A stretch of DNA of 64,000 nt from Chryseobacterium pennipullorum (GCF_003384725.1 NZ_QNVV01000010.1:1-64000); one strand, 5' to 3'; shown: positions 36,048 through 45,326, numbered from the stretch's first letter. Numbers and translations: made by a program. Notes: generated by a model not told the origin, from the sequence alone.

Positions 36048-37043
36048 CTATTTAATTTTTTCCATTATAACTTTTATTTCGTCCAAGGTCACCTTTTTCG
36101 CATTGTTGCCCCAGCTTGTTCTTTCATGATTAATGATGGCCGTCACATCTTCTGCGGTGAAATTGGCATTGGTTCCTACCGGAGGCATCGTAGCAAATTC
36201 CGGTCTGGGGTCATAGCCTTTCATAATAATCGTTACATACAACTGAAGATCTCCACCAGTGGCTACAGGACTTCCTTTCAAAGGCGGAAATGCTCCTGGA
36301 ACACCTTCTCCGTTTGCCTGATGACACGAAGCGCAATTCGCTGTGAAAAGCTCTCCCCCATTCGGAAGATTCTCTCCGCCTGGTGCTCCGCTTTGGTCTT
36401 TCTTTGCCTGTTTATACAAAAAGTCCGGGACAATCGATTTGTCAGTATAATCTGTCTGTTTTAAAGATTTTAAGTACGCAACAAGCAGTAAAGCTTTTTG
36501 AGTGGCAACAATTTTTTTCCCTTTATTTTTTAAAAATTTCTGGGGTACTTTCACTTCCACATCACCTGGCTGCAGATAATCTCTTTCTATAAACAAAAAT
36601 TCGTAAGAAGGCATAATAGATGCCTCTATAGCCGCTCTTGGCTGAAAAAGATGTATAAGATGCCATTCTGCACTAGGTTGCCTTTCTCCTACACTTGTAA
36701 GATCCGGTCCGGCACGTTGTGTCCCCATGAGATTGGCAGTATTTCTCCAGAAATCTGTCCTCCGGTTAATTGCAAAATCTGCAGCAATACTTGGTCTTTT
36801 GCCGAAAACATTATCCATTTCCACACTTCTTACCTGTTGGGTATGGCATGCGACACACCCATTTTCTATATAGACCATTTTCCCTGCTCTTTCAGCATTA
36901 GTTAAAACTTTTGCCTGTCGTGGTAAGGGATTGTTAATTTTTTGATTTTCCATAGCCGGAATAATCGCAATATAAAAGGTAAGAAACAGAAAGAGCGCAA
37001 GTGCTGATCCGAAAAGTATTCTATGATCATTTAATAGCATCAT
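36048..37043 (-). CDS. dihaem cytochrome c subunit, CcoO fused to a CcoP-like domain
   Basis: This 331-residue protein starts with a membrane anchor (residues about 8-30). It then has the CcoO-type cytochrome c domain with haem motif CVACH at residues 63-67 (GCVACHTQQVRSVEMD) and the GPDLTSVGERQPSAEWHLIHLFQPR region. A second haem motif CASCH at 237-241 lies in a class I cytochrome c domain with the Met ligand in ATMPPVG. Normally CcoO (one haem) and CcoP (two haems) are separate. Here one CcoO and one cytochrome c domain are joined, a compact electron entry for the oxidase. It follows ccoN by 22 bp. Confidence 0.85.
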   Translation of the reverse strand: MMLLNDHRILFGSALALFLFLTFYIAIIPAMENQKINNPLPRQAKVLTNAERAGKMVYIENGCVACHTQQVRSVEMDNVFGKRPSIAADFAINRRTDFWRNTANLMGTQRAGPDLTSVGERQPSAEWHLIHLFQPRAAIEASIMPSYEFLFIERDYLQPGDVEVKVPQKFLKNKGKKIVATQKALLLVAYLKSLKQTDYTDKSIVPDFLYKQAKKDQSGAPGGENLPNGGELFTANCASCHQANGEGVPGAFPPLKGSPVATGGDLQLYVTIIMKGYDPRPEFATMPPVGTNANFTAEDVTAIINHERTSWGNNAKKVTLDEIKVIMEKIK

Positions 37044-37065
37044 AACTGATTTTTTTTAGGTTTAA

Positions 37066-38805
37066 CTATGTATTTCCCAACTGTCTTTTTGCCGCTAATA
37101 TTTCTGCTGGGGTTCGCGGGATAATTATTTCCTGTTTTTTTGTGATCATCCGATAAAAATTGTAAGCAAAAATGAGATGGGAAATCCACATGAAGGTTCC
37201 CCCTATCGCGCGCCAGAGCCAAAACGGAAACATATTGATAACACCATCTATAAAAGGCTTTTTCTTCATCCACATCATTCCGGTTTGTGTCCCGCCGATC
37301 ATGAGCGCAATCACATAAATTAATAATCCGATCAATGCCAGCCAGAAATGAATACCTACAAGTAATTTTGGAGGCTCTTTTCCTGTAAGCCTTGGAATTA
37401 ATGTATAGCAAAACGCCCATAGCATGAAAGTGATAATTCCGTACATCGTTAAGTGAGAATGAGATACGGTAAAGTCTGTAAAGTGCCAAAGTAAATTGGT
37501 ATATCTGAAAGCCTCTACCGTACCCTGAAATGATCCGGTAAAGTAAAATATAATGGCCATAAAATAAAAAGGCAGGGTGTAGCTTGTTTTCAGCTGATAC
37601 CAGGCCCCGTTGAAAGTCAGCAGAAAATTTGTTGTGCCCGCTGCAACGGGAATCAACATTCCAACACTTGCGATAATAGCAGTTGTTTGTAATCTCCATG
37701 GGATGGAACTGAAAATAAAATGGTGGGTTCCGATTAAGGTGTAAAACAAGATATGGGTCCAGAAAGCTAAAGCTCCCAAACTATAAGAATAAATGGGCTT
37801 ATTAAGCTGTTGCGGAAGAAAATAATACATCAGCCCCAAGTTGATCATCATAAACCACATTCCAATGGCCTGATGCATATAATATCCCTGCGTGATCGTT
37901 TCACCAACACCATCCTGCCAGACCGGAATATACCCAACTAAAATAACAATGACAACAAACATAAATCCGGAAATGATATACCAGTTTGATATATAAATTT
38001 CTTTAACGGTCCTTTTAGCAACAGGCTTAAACAAATTATGTGTTGAGACTGCAACGCCAATTCCAAAAGTGATCATAATAGGCCAGATATATTCACGGTA
38101 TTCACCACCGCCGTTATTTATTCCGGCTAATAAAGAAATTGTTCCCGCCAAAACGGCCGCATTGATAAGAACCAAAGAGACATAACCTTGCCGGATGCTA
38201 TGGTTTTCAACATTACTCACTCGGGTCACAACATAATATGACAAGCCAACCATTGCCAGCGAGGCCCAACCCCAAAATACAGCATTTGTATGAGCAGGTC
38301 TCAATCTTCCGAAACTGAGCCAGCTGGTATGCTCCACATCCGGGGCTACATATTTTATACCGGCATACAAACCAAAAGTTGTTCCTATTATTAGCCATAG
38401 TATAGCAGTTCCTAAAAACCAAAGAATAAGCTTTGTAAGTTCCGGTGACACATAATTGAGAAAAGAGGAGGTTCTCCTCTTAATAGGGAAAAATCTAAAC
38501 TCTTCAACAGAATTGATATTTCTGATGACCCCTTTTTCATCAGCGGGTGAATGATTTCCAGAGAGTTGGTTTTGTTCCTGTTCAAAATTTAATTCTTTCT
38601 CTCTTTTTTCGTATTCATTCAGCTCTTCGGGGTTGAGATCTTTTATTTTCTTCCGGATTTCCGAAGATTCTCTTTGCCTAAGGATATTTGAATATATTGA
38701 TAAGAATTTAAGAACAACAATAATCAAACCTGCTATAATAATGATTAACATTAAAGCCAACGTAATCTGAATACCGGTCTGACCAAATAATGACGGTTCT
38801 GCCAT
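37066..38805 (-). CDS. ccoN: cbb3-type cytochrome c oxidase subunit I
   Basis: This 579-residue haem-copper oxidase core subunit reduces oxygen and pumps protons. Ligands are visible: His172 in RPAHTNAV (low-spin haem), His311 in YYMHQAIG and the pair His361-His362 in GTHHFIF (CuB), and His441, His449 and His451 in HFTDFTVSHSHLTMYG (haems). The N-terminus is unusual: about 115 extra residues with one transmembrane segment (residues 10-35) and a highly charged linker (ELNEYEKREKELNFEQEQ) before the first core helix. It is the first gene of an operon with the dihaem subunit and two small proteins. Accessory ccoG, ccoS and ccoI genes are not here. Confidence 0.88.
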   Translation of the reverse strand: MAEPSLFGQTGIQITLALMLIIIIAGLIIVVLKFLSIYSNILRQRESSEIRKKIKDLNPEELNEYEKREKELNFEQEQNQLSGNHSPADEKGVIRNINSVEEFRFFPIKRRTSSFLNYVSPELTKLILWFLGTAILWLIIGTTFGLYAGIKYVAPDVEHTSWLSFGRLRPAHTNAVFWGWASLAMVGLSYYVVTRVSNVENHSIRQGYVSLVLINAAVLAGTISLLAGINNGGGEYREYIWPIMITFGIGVAVSTHNLFKPVAKRTVKEIYISNWYIISGFMFVVIVILVGYIPVWQDGVGETITQGYYMHQAIGMWFMMINLGLMYYFLPQQLNKPIYSYSLGALAFWTHILFYTLIGTHHFIFSSIPWRLQTTAIIASVGMLIPVAAGTTNFLLTFNGAWYQLKTSYTLPFYFMAIIFYFTGSFQGTVEAFRYTNLLWHFTDFTVSHSHLTMYGIITFMLWAFCYTLIPRLTGKEPPKLLVGIHFWLALIGLLIYVIALMIGGTQTGMMWMKKKPFIDGVINMFPFWLWRAIGGTFMWISHLIFAYNFYRMITKKQEIIIPRTPAEILAAKRQLGNT

Positions 38806-38845
38806 AATAATAAAAATAATATGGAATTAGTAAATAATAAAAGTT

Positions 38846-38876
38846 CAAAAGTAGCTTTTGAAATAGTCAGTATCAA
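38846..38876 (-). promoter_or_regulatory. Bacteroidota-type promoter of the oxidase operon
   Basis: On the minus strand TTG (at 38874-38876), a 20-bp spacer and TACTTTTG (-7, at 38846-38853) lie about 40 bp upstream of ccoN. I see no clear Fnr-type palindrome in the short leader. Confidence 0.6.
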
Positions 38877-38952
38877 TGCGCTTTCTTACTTAAGAACAGC
38901 ATCAACCCGCTTCCATAAAATGAAAACGTAAGCAAACGTTATCCGTAAATGA

Positions 38953-39171
38953 TTATTTGCTGTTCTTGATAGAATCTACATCGTACGCTGTGCTATCCAT
39001 CGGCAGCGTATTATCACCCGAGTCCGGGGTTACCTGAGCAGATCCGGAGACCATGCTGTCTCCAGTATTGAAGGTACCTGTACTGGTAGATTGAGGCTGT
39101 TGCTGCTGCTGTTTCGTACAGCTAATGATAAGGCCGGCAGCAAATAATGTTAGTGACAAGAATAGTTTCAT
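38953..39171 (-). CDS. small Gln/Ser/Thr-rich lipoprotein
   Basis: This 72-residue protein has a lipoprotein signal (AAGLIISC, Cys18) directly followed by five Gln in a row and then a Ser/Thr/Asp-rich unstructured tail. No domain is recognised. It lies upstream of ccoN on the same strand with a 147-bp gap that contains the ccoN promoter, so it is probably transcribed separately. The function is unknown. Confidence 0.6.
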   Translation of the reverse strand: MKLFLSLTLFAAGLIISCTKQQQQQPQSTSTGTFNTGDSMVSGSAQVTPDSGDNTLPMDSTAYDVDSIKNSK

Positions 39172-39345
39172 AGTATCAAATTTTGTGGTGTGTGTAAGTC
39201 AAAGGTATGAAGATGTAATACGTTAGTTTATGATCCTCATCATATTACCGGCTGATGTTCCTTATAAGGATTCTTACTTGCAGTATTTCGGCATCATTGA
39301 AGCAGCAATTGATGACCCCGTCTTGAAAAGAGTATCTGGATCCTT

Positions 39346-39386
39346 GAAAAAATGCCCTTAAAAGGTATACTTTTCAGGGCTTTTTA
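39346..39386 (-). terminator. hairpin terminator after the FMN reductase gene
   Basis: GCCCT...AGGGC arms (39354-39358 with 39376-39380) extend through TTAAAAG/CTTTTC with T runs on both sides. It can serve the minus-strand gene at 39411-39970. The rest of 39172-39345 shows no supported gene. Confidence 0.6.
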
Positions 39387-39410
39387 TTATGTCAGTGTTT
39401 TATATTGGAA

Positions 39411-39970
39411 TTACAAACTGCTGTTTTTCGTAAACCACTCAATATAAGCATTTACCGCTTTTTGGAGAAAATCCCTGGTATCCTCATCATTCAAATTTCC
39501 ATTTTCATCCCACACCTTATTGATATGCGGAAGATAAACTTCCGGCTGCTGCATGGCAGGAATATTAAGAAAAACCAAGCTTTGCCTTAGATGGTGATTG
39601 GCCCCGAAAGCGGAAAGATTACCTGGTGAATTACTGAAGACAGCTCCCGGTTTTTGTCCCAAACGCTTTTCCCTGCGGGCCTGGATCCAATATCCAAAGC
39701 ATTTTTTAGTGCTGCCGGTACAGATCTGTTGTGTTCAGGGGTAATAAAAATTACACCATCGATATTTTTAATTTCATTTCTAAATATCACATAGCTTTCG
39801 GGAACCTGGTTATAATCATCAAAATCCTGATTATACACTGGCAGATTGTCAATGGAAATCATTTTAAATTCAAATCCTTCAGGAGCCATGGGCACCAAGG
39901 CTTTTGCAATTTTTTTAGAGAAAGATTCTTTTCGTAAACTTCCTGCGATAAGTCCGATTACTTTATTCAT
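39411..39970 (-). pseudogene. NADPH-dependent FMN reductase, frameshifted
   Basis: The upstream frame (39970 down to about 39655) gives the flavodoxin-like start: IGLIAGSLRKESFSKKIA, LPVYNQDFDD, VIFITPEHNRSVPAALKNALD. The downstream frame (39662 down to 39411) supplies the missing end: PGAVFSNSPGNLSAFGANHH and the C-terminal helix. They are joined by a run of five A (five T at 39651-39655 on plus); one more A gives GAC AAA AAA CCG and a single protein of about 186 residues. Such enzymes reduce FMN or quinones with NADPH. It is either a real inactivation or an indel in the sequence. Confidence 0.8.
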
Positions 39971-40070
39971 AATATTGGTATTTAGGTGATCTTGATCTTA
40001 TCTAGCAAAAACAATGCGAAAGCGTACAAAGGCAAGCTTTTCAAAAAAAGCTCACTGGAAAGCCTTCCAG

Positions 40071-40700
40071 TTATCTTAATTTCTTAAACCATTCATAGAG
40101 CAGATCGATATCCGGAGAACACAGCGTTTGTACTGCGTCCTTCAATAAAGTTTCATCCCATTCCCACCATTTCATCTCCAGCAGCATGTCAATATGGCGC
40201 TCACTGAATCTCTTTCTGATGAGTTTTGCAGGGTTCCCCCCTACAATGGTGTAAGGCTCAACATCCCTGGTAACCAGGGCACGGCTTCCTATTACAGCTC
40301 CATCCCCGATCCGGATTCCCGGCATGATCATAGCCTCTGTCCCTATCCAGACATCATGACCAATAACCGTATCACCCGCGGGCTGAAAAGCATCCAGGGC
40401 CTCTCCAAAACACTCCACTTCTGACATATAAAAAAAAGGAAAACTGGATATCCAGTCGTAGCGGTGCCCCTGATTGCCGCACATGATAAAACTTGCACCT
40501 GTTCCTATTGAACAGTAGGAACCAATAATCAGCTTATCTACATCACTTCTATCCGGCATAAGATACCGGGCACAATCATCAAATGAATACCCATGATAAT
40601 ATCCTGAATAATATGAATATTTACCGGCAATAATATTGGGATTCTGAATATGGTCTTTTATGATTTTGCCTTTAAAAGGACTTTCAAAGAAATTTTTCAT
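40071..40700 (-). CDS. CatB-type O-acetyltransferase (left-handed beta helix)
   Basis: This 209-residue protein is of the xenobiotic acetyltransferase group that includes type B chloramphenicol acetyltransferases and streptogramin Vat enzymes. The catalytic His79 lies in GNQGHRYDW, exactly at the family's position. Hexapeptide repeats follow ([37 protein letters not shown]), and the C-terminal helix has the conserved WWEWDE. It transfers acetyl from acetyl-CoA to a hydroxyl. Intrinsic catB-like genes are typical of Chryseobacterium and relatives. It is a single-gene unit; a possible promoter is at 40809-40816. Which substrate it uses cannot be told from the sequence. Confidence 0.88.
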   Translation of the reverse strand: MKNFFESPFKGKIIKDHIQNPNIIAGKYSYYSGYYHGYSFDDCARYLMPDRSDVDKLIIGSYCSIGTGASFIMCGNQGHRYDWISSFPFFYMSEVECFGEALDAFQPAGDTVIGHDVWIGTEAMIMPGIRIGDGAVIGSRALVTRDVEPYTIVGGNPAKLIRKRFSERHIDMLLEMKWWEWDETLLKDAVQTLCSPDIDLLYEWFKKLR

Positions 40701-40808
40701 TTTTTAGCTTTTGATTATAACAATAGAAATAACGGAACAGTTATTTACCGTTCCTTAAGAAATCAGATCTATTTGTTGAAAAAGCTAACGTGTTAATTTC
40801 ATACTCAA

Positions 40809-40816
40809 CAAATGTA
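40809..40816 (-). promoter_or_regulatory. possible -7 box for the CatB-type gene
   Basis: TACATTTG on the minus strand matches TAnnTTTG about 110 bp upstream of the gene; no clear -33 box. The region 40701-41049 otherwise contains no ORF or RNA I can support. Confidence 0.35.
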
Positions 40817-41049
40817 GCTAAAATTATCATTCTTTTTTACTGTCCACCAGTGAAATACAAGAGAGATACTGCTATCATAGATAATCTCTGCTGGAAAATA
40901 ATTCATCTTTAGAACATTAAAAATTCTCCTTCATAGATCTGCATCAATCTAAACACCTGAAAACTAAAAGACTAAAACTTCATATGCTAAAATGAAAGCT
41001 GCTGGTCCACAAAAAAGACTAAAAAAATGTTTTATCGTAAAGAATTTTA

Positions 41050-41057
41050 TATATTTG
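41050..41057 (+). promoter_or_regulatory. -7 box of the acpP-fabF-rnc promoter
   Basis: TATATTTG matches TAnnTTTG 31 bp upstream of acpP. A TGTTTTA about 17 bp earlier is a poor -33 box. Confidence 0.55.
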
Positions 41058-41088
41058 CACCATCTAACAATTAAAAAAATAATTTACT

Positions 41089-41328
41089 ATGTCAGACATT
41101 GCATCAAGAGTAAAAGCTATCATCGCTGATAAGCTTGACGTTGAAGAAACAGAAGTGACTCCTGAAGCTAGCTTCACTAACGATTTGGGAGCTGATTCAT
41201 TAGATACAGTTGAATTAATCATGGAATTTGAAAAGGAATTCAACATTCAAATCCCTGATGATCAAGCTGAAAAAATTACTACTGTAGGTCACGCTATCGC
41301 TTATATCGAGGAAGTAGTAAATAAATAA
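41089..41328 (+). CDS. acpP: acyl carrier protein
   Basis: This is an acidic 79-residue protein with the phosphopantetheine attachment motif [15 protein letters not shown] (Ser near residue 39). It carries the growing acyl chain in type II fatty-acid synthesis. Length and charge are typical. It begins an operon acpP-fabF-rnc-IPExxxVDY gene-pyk that is conserved in Bacteroidota; fabF follows after 34 bp. Confidence 0.98.
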   Translation: MSDIASRVKAIIADKLDVEETEVTPEASFTNDLGADSLDTVELIMEFEKEFNIQIPDDQAEKITTVGHAIAYIEEVVNK

Positions 41329-41362
41329 TATTCTTCAACAAAAAAGAAATTAAACAAAGTTT

Positions 41363-42607
41363 ATGGAATTAAAAAGAGTAGTTGTAACAGGATTTGGAGC
41401 AATAACACCCATTGGAAATAATGCAACTGAATACTGGGAAAATCTTGTAAAAGGTGAGAGCGGTGCCGCTCCGATTACTCTTTTTGATGCCACAAACTTT
41501 AAGACAAAGTTCGCTTGCGAAGTGAAAAATTTCGATCCATTACAGCATTTCGATAAGAAAGAAGCAAAAAAAATGGACCGAAATACCCAATTGGGACTTG
41601 TTGCCGCCAGAGAAGCGGTAACACATTCCCGAATTATGGAAGACCAGGTGGATAAAAACAGAGTCGGCGTAATTTGGGGTTCCGGAATCGGAGGTTTAGA
41701 GACTTTTGAAACTGAAGTGCTTGGATGGGCCAATACGGAAATTCCGAGGTTCAACCCATTCTTTATCCCTAAAATGATTGCGGATATCACTCCGGGACAC
41801 ATCTCTATCGAGTACGGTTTCCACGGACCAAATTATACTACTGTATCTGCGTGTGCCTCTTCAGCAAACGCTTTAATTGATTCCAAAATGCTTATCCAGC
41901 TTGGAAAAGCAGACGTGATTGTATGTGGGGGCTCAGAAGCAGCCGTTACAGCAAGTGGTGTTGGTGGATTCAATGCAATGATGGCACTTTCTACAAGAAA
42001 TGATGATCCTAAAACGGCTTCGAGACCTTTTGACAAAGACAGAGATGGATTTGTACTGGGGGAAGGTGCTGGATGTATCATTCTTGAGGAGTACGAGCAC
42101 GCGGTAAAACGTGGTGCAACAATTTATGCAGAATTGAAAGGAGGAGGTCTGAGTGCTGATGCACATCATATGACGGCTCCACATCCTGAAGGCCTTGGCG
42201 CTTATCTGGTAATGAAAAGCTGCCTGGAAGATGCAGGCTTAACTGCTGATGAAGTAGACCATATCAACATGCATGGTACCTCTACTCCATTAGGAGATAT
42301 TGCAGAATCCAACGCAATTTCAAAATTATTAGGTGAGCACGCTTACGATATTCAGATCAATTCTACAAAATCAATGACCGGTCACCTTCTGGGTGCTGCA
42401 GGTGTAATTGAAGCTATCGCTGCGTTGGGAACAATTATTCATGGTACTGTTCCTCCTACTATTAACCATTTCACTGATGATGAAAATATTGACAGCAGAC
42501 TAAACTTTACGTTTAACACTGCTGTAAAGAAAGATGTAAAAGTAGCCATGAGCAATACTTTTGGATTTGGCGGGCATAATGCTTGCGTTCTATTTAAGAA
42601 AATCTAA
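41363..42607 (+). CDS. fabF: beta-ketoacyl-ACP synthase II
   Basis: This 414-residue condensing enzyme elongates acyl-ACP with malonyl-ACP. The Cys-His-His triad is visible: VSACASSANAL (Cys), NMHGTSTPLGD (His) and SMTGHLLGAAG (His), with the closing TFGFGGHNAC. Length is normal. It forms a unit with acpP upstream and rnc 9 bp downstream. Confidence 0.98.
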   Translation: MELKRVVVTGFGAITPIGNNATEYWENLVKGESGAAPITLFDATNFKTKFACEVKNFDPLQHFDKKEAKKMDRNTQLGLVAAREAVTHSRIMEDQVDKNRVGVIWGSGIGGLETFETEVLGWANTEIPRFNPFFIPKMIADITPGHISIEYGFHGPNYTTVSACASSANALIDSKMLIQLGKADVIVCGGSEAAVTASGVGGFNAMMALSTRNDDPKTASRPFDKDRDGFVLGEGAGCIILEEYEHAVKRGATIYAELKGGGLSADAHHMTAPHPEGLGAYLVMKSCLEDAGLTADEVDHINMHGTSTPLGDIAESNAISKLLGEHAYDIQINSTKSMTGHLLGAAGVIEAIAALGTIIHGTVPPTINHFTDDENIDSRLNFTFNTAVKKDVKVAMSNTFGFGGHNACVLFKKI

Positions 42608-42616
42608 ATTCAATGA

Positions 42617-43381
42617 ATGGAGTTACAGAAATACTTTTCTAAATTCCTTCTCAAAAAAAGAAAAAGACAATTAACGGAGAGAGATTATTTTCTTAGTACC
42701 GAGCTTACTAAAGTATTGGGTACTGAGGTACAAAACATTGCGCTTTACCGGGAAGCCTTTTCTTTAAAAAATTCTTCTAAAAATCAAGACAGCAATTATG
42801 AACGGCTTGAATTTTTAGGAGATTCTGTTTTGGGTACAATTATTTCTTGTCATCTGTTCCAGACCTATCCCCAGGCTAATGAAGGGTATCTGACACAGAT
42901 GAAATCTAAGATTGTTAATAGGAAAAACCTTAATAAATTAGGAGAAGACCTTAAGCTTACCAGCCTTTTGCAAAAGCAGAACAGCTCCTCAGCTTTAGGT
43001 GAAAACATTTCCGGAAATTTATTTGAGGCCTTAATCGGTGCCGTTTATCTGGACTTTCATTATGATACCTGCAAAAGGATCATTCTGGAAAAACTTCTGA
43101 CGCCTTCTGAAATTAACAAGCTTGAAAATAAAATTGTAAGCTACAAAGGTCTCCTGCTTGAATGGAGCCAGAAAAAGAAGGTGAATATAAAATACGAAAC
43201 CTGCGAAGAAATACAGGTCAATAAGTCTGTTGTATTCAGGTGCCACGTATGGCTGGGAGAAGAAAAGATTGCCAATGCAACAGAAACTTCCAAGAAAAAA
43301 GCAGAGGAAAAGGCAGCACAAAGGGCGTTTTATATTTTAAACAAAAAAGAAAATATACTTGGAAATTCAAAAACTTTATGA
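42617..43381 (+). CDS. rnc: ribonuclease III
   Basis: This 254-residue double-strand RNA endonuclease processes rRNA and mRNA. The RNase III signature ERLEFLGDSVLG (residues about 61-72) contains metal-binding Glu and Asp. The second acidic cluster is NLFEALIGAVYLD. A C-terminal double-stranded RNA-binding domain ends with KKAEEKAAQRAFYIL. It starts 9 bp after fabF and overlaps the next gene by 23 bp if that gene uses its TTG start. Confidence 0.96.
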   Translation: MELQKYFSKFLLKKRKRQLTERDYFLSTELTKVLGTEVQNIALYREAFSLKNSSKNQDSNYERLEFLGDSVLGTIISCHLFQTYPQANEGYLTQMKSKIVNRKNLNKLGEDLKLTSLLQKQNSSSALGENISGNLFEALIGAVYLDFHYDTCKRIILEKLLTPSEINKLENKIVSYKGLLLEWSQKKKVNIKYETCEEIQVNKSVVFRCHVWLGEEKIANATETSKKKAEEKAAQRAFYILNKKENILGNSKTL

Positions 43382-43832
43382 TCTTGATGATATAGAATTT
43401 GAAGATATTGCCATAGGATTGGTAAGATTAGCAAAAGATATACCTGCTCATGAGTTTTTCTATAAAATAAATCAAACCAACAACCTCAGTTTTTCCAGAA
43501 AGAAAGATCTTGTTTTTCACGGAGGGTATTACGATTATTTTTTTCCAAGGTTCGAAGCCTACCACAAGTTTTCCAAAACCTGTTTTACCTTCATTTCCAA
43601 CAAATCTTCTGAAAGTAAGCAAAAAAAAGTTCAGACTGAACTCTTTACAGAAGAAGAAAACATTAAATTTTTATTAAATAATCAGGTAGATGTGGAATAT
43701 ATTCTGCATAGTTCGGAACAGTTTCCTGATTTTTCCGTAATTTTGCTCCCTGAAAATCTTGTTTTTCCAATTCAAGATTATACATTGAGTTCTGAAGAGG
43801 AACTTTATCAAATTATCCAGTATTATGAATAA
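43359..43832 (+). CDS. IPExxxVDY-family protein
   Basis: This 157-residue protein of unknown function is found next to rnc and pyk in many Bacteroidota. The named motif region near the C-terminus is present as ILLPENLVFPIQDY, slightly diverged. The start is probably the TTG at 43359 (MEIQKLYDLDDIEF fits the family's N-terminus), which lies inside rnc. It ends 8 bp inside pyk (pyk ATG at 43825). The tight overlaps at both ends suggest translational coupling. No membrane or export signal is seen. Confidence 0.8.
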   Translation: MEIQKLYDLDDIEFEDIAIGLVRLAKDIPAHEFFYKINQTNNLSFSRKKDLVFHGGYYDYFFPRFEAYHKFSKTCFTFISNKSSESKQKKVQTELFTEEENIKFLLNNQVDVEYILHSSEQFPDFSVILLPENLVFPIQDYTLSSEEELYQIIQYYE

Positions 43833-45270
43833 GTATTTAAAGAAGACAAAAATTATCGCAACACTAGGACCTGCTTCATCATCGAAGGAGGTAATGTTAG
43901 ATCTGATGAAAGCGGGTGTTGATATTTTCAGAATAAATTTTTCACATGCAGATTACGACTTAGTTCGAAAAAATATTGAAATAATTAGAGAGCTAAACAG
44001 CGAATATGGTTATTCCGTAGGTATTTTAGGGGACCTTCAGGGGCCTAAGCTAAGAGTAGGTGTTGTAAAGGAAGGATCGTATCTGAACCCTGGTGACATT
44101 CTTACATTCACCAACGAAAAGATGGAAGGAGATTCCACGAAGGTGTATATGACGTACCAGCAGTTCCCACAGGACGTAAAAGTAGGGGAAAGAATCCTTA
44201 TTGATGATGGTAAGCTGGTACTGGAAGTTACAGAAACCAATGAAAAGGATACTGTAAAAGCTAAAACCATCCAAGGTGGGCCTCTAAGCTCTAAAAAAGG
44301 AGTAAACCTTCCCAATACACAGGTTTCTCTTCCTGCCCTGACTGAAAAAGATATTCAGGATGCCAACTTCATGCTTGATATGGAGGTAGACTGGATCGCT
44401 CTTTCTTTCGTACGTCATGCACAGGACATCATTGACCTTAAAAACCTAATTGCCAGCCATCCTAACGGCAAGTTCAAAACTCCGATCATCGCGAAGATTG
44501 AAAAGCCTGAAGGAGTGAAAAATATTGATGAAATCCTATTGGAATGTGACGGATTGATGGTTGCCCGTGGTGACCTTGGAGTGGAAGTTCCTATGGAAGA
44601 AGTTCCTGCTATTCAGAAAAACCTGGTAGAAAAAGCAAGGTTCTATTCTAAGCCGGTCATTATTGCTACCCAAATGATGGAGACCATGATCAACAGCTTA
44701 ACGCCTACAAGGGCCGAAGTAAATGATGTTGCCAACTCTGTACTGGACGGTGCGGATGCGGTAATGCTTTCCGGAGAAACCTCTGTAGGGAGATATCCTG
44801 TACAGGTTGTGGAAAACATGGCAAAAATTGTAAAAAATATTGAGACTACACATTTTTATCAACATAAGAACGAACCTATCGAAAAAGATTATAACTGTAT
44901 CGACGAAAGGTTCATTACGAACAGGGTATGTCTTGCCGCGGTAAGAATCGCTAAAACAACTAACGTTTCGGCTATCGTGACCCTTACCCATTCAGGGTAT
45001 ACAGCTTTTCAGCTGGCAGCTCACAGACCCAACTCTCATATCATCGTATATAGTGGTAACCGAAGAGTTATTGCTATGCTGAACCTTCTTTGGGGTGTTC
45101 ACGCCTATTATTATGATATGAAAAAATCTACAGACGAAACCATTATTCAGGTAAATATGCTGACGCATAATTATGGATATATAGAAACAGGTGATTTCGT
45201 TATCAATATCAATGCAACGCCATCCTATGAAGGTGGGAAAACGAATACGCTGAGATTGACAACAGTATAA
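43825..45270 (+). CDS. pyk: pyruvate kinase
   Basis: This 481-residue glycolytic enzyme makes pyruvate and ATP from phosphoenolpyruvate and ADP. Motifs: TKIIATLGPASSS at the N-terminus, INFSHADYD, the active-site IAKIEKPEGVKNIDEI with the catalytic Lys, MVARGDLGVEVP, ATQMMETM and MLSGETSVGRYPV. The C-terminal regulatory domain is complete. It overlaps the preceding gene by 8 bp. A tandem 7-bp repeat begins right after its stop codon. Confidence 0.98.
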   Translation: MNKYLKKTKIIATLGPASSSKEVMLDLMKAGVDIFRINFSHADYDLVRKNIEIIRELNSEYGYSVGILGDLQGPKLRVGVVKEGSYLNPGDILTFTNEKMEGDSTKVYMTYQQFPQDVKVGERILIDDGKLVLEVTETNEKDTVKAKTIQGGPLSSKKGVNLPNTQVSLPALTEKDIQDANFMLDMEVDWIALSFVRHAQDIIDLKNLIASHPNGKFKTPIIAKIEKPEGVKNIDEILLECDGLMVARGDLGVEVPMEEVPAIQKNLVEKARFYSKPVIIATQMMETMINSLTPTRAEVNDVANSVLDGADAVMLSGETSVGRYPVQVVENMAKIVKNIETTHFYQHKNEPIEKDYNCIDERFITNRVCLAAVRIAKTTNVSAIVTLTHSGYTAFQLAAHRPNSHIIVYSGNRRVIAMLNLLWGVHAYYYDMKKSTDETIIQVNMLTHNYGYIETGDFVININATPSYEGGKTNTLRLTTV

Positions 45271-45326
45271 GCAGTAAGCAGTAAGCAGTAAGCAGTAAGC
45301 AGTAAGCAGTAAGCAGTAAGCAGTAA
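45271..45326 (+). repeat. tandem array of eight 7-bp repeats after pyk
   Basis: Eight perfect copies of GCAGTAA follow the pyk stop codon directly, ending in a partial copy. Such heptamer arrays are microsatellites that vary in copy number. It lies between the stop and the terminator, so slippage would not alter the protein. Confidence 0.95.

Noticed and set aside
37040..37699. 220-codon minus-strand frame overlapping ccoN
   Set aside because: It is another reading frame of the well-supported oxidase gene, rich in Tyr and Arg as expected for a shadow.
40071..40700. Acquired antibiotic-resistance gene on a mobile element
   Set aside because: No insertion sequence or integron feature is nearby; CatB-type genes are commonly intrinsic in this group.
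45271..45326. Possible CRISPR array
   Set aside because: The repeats are only 7 bp with no spacers; it is a microsatellite.
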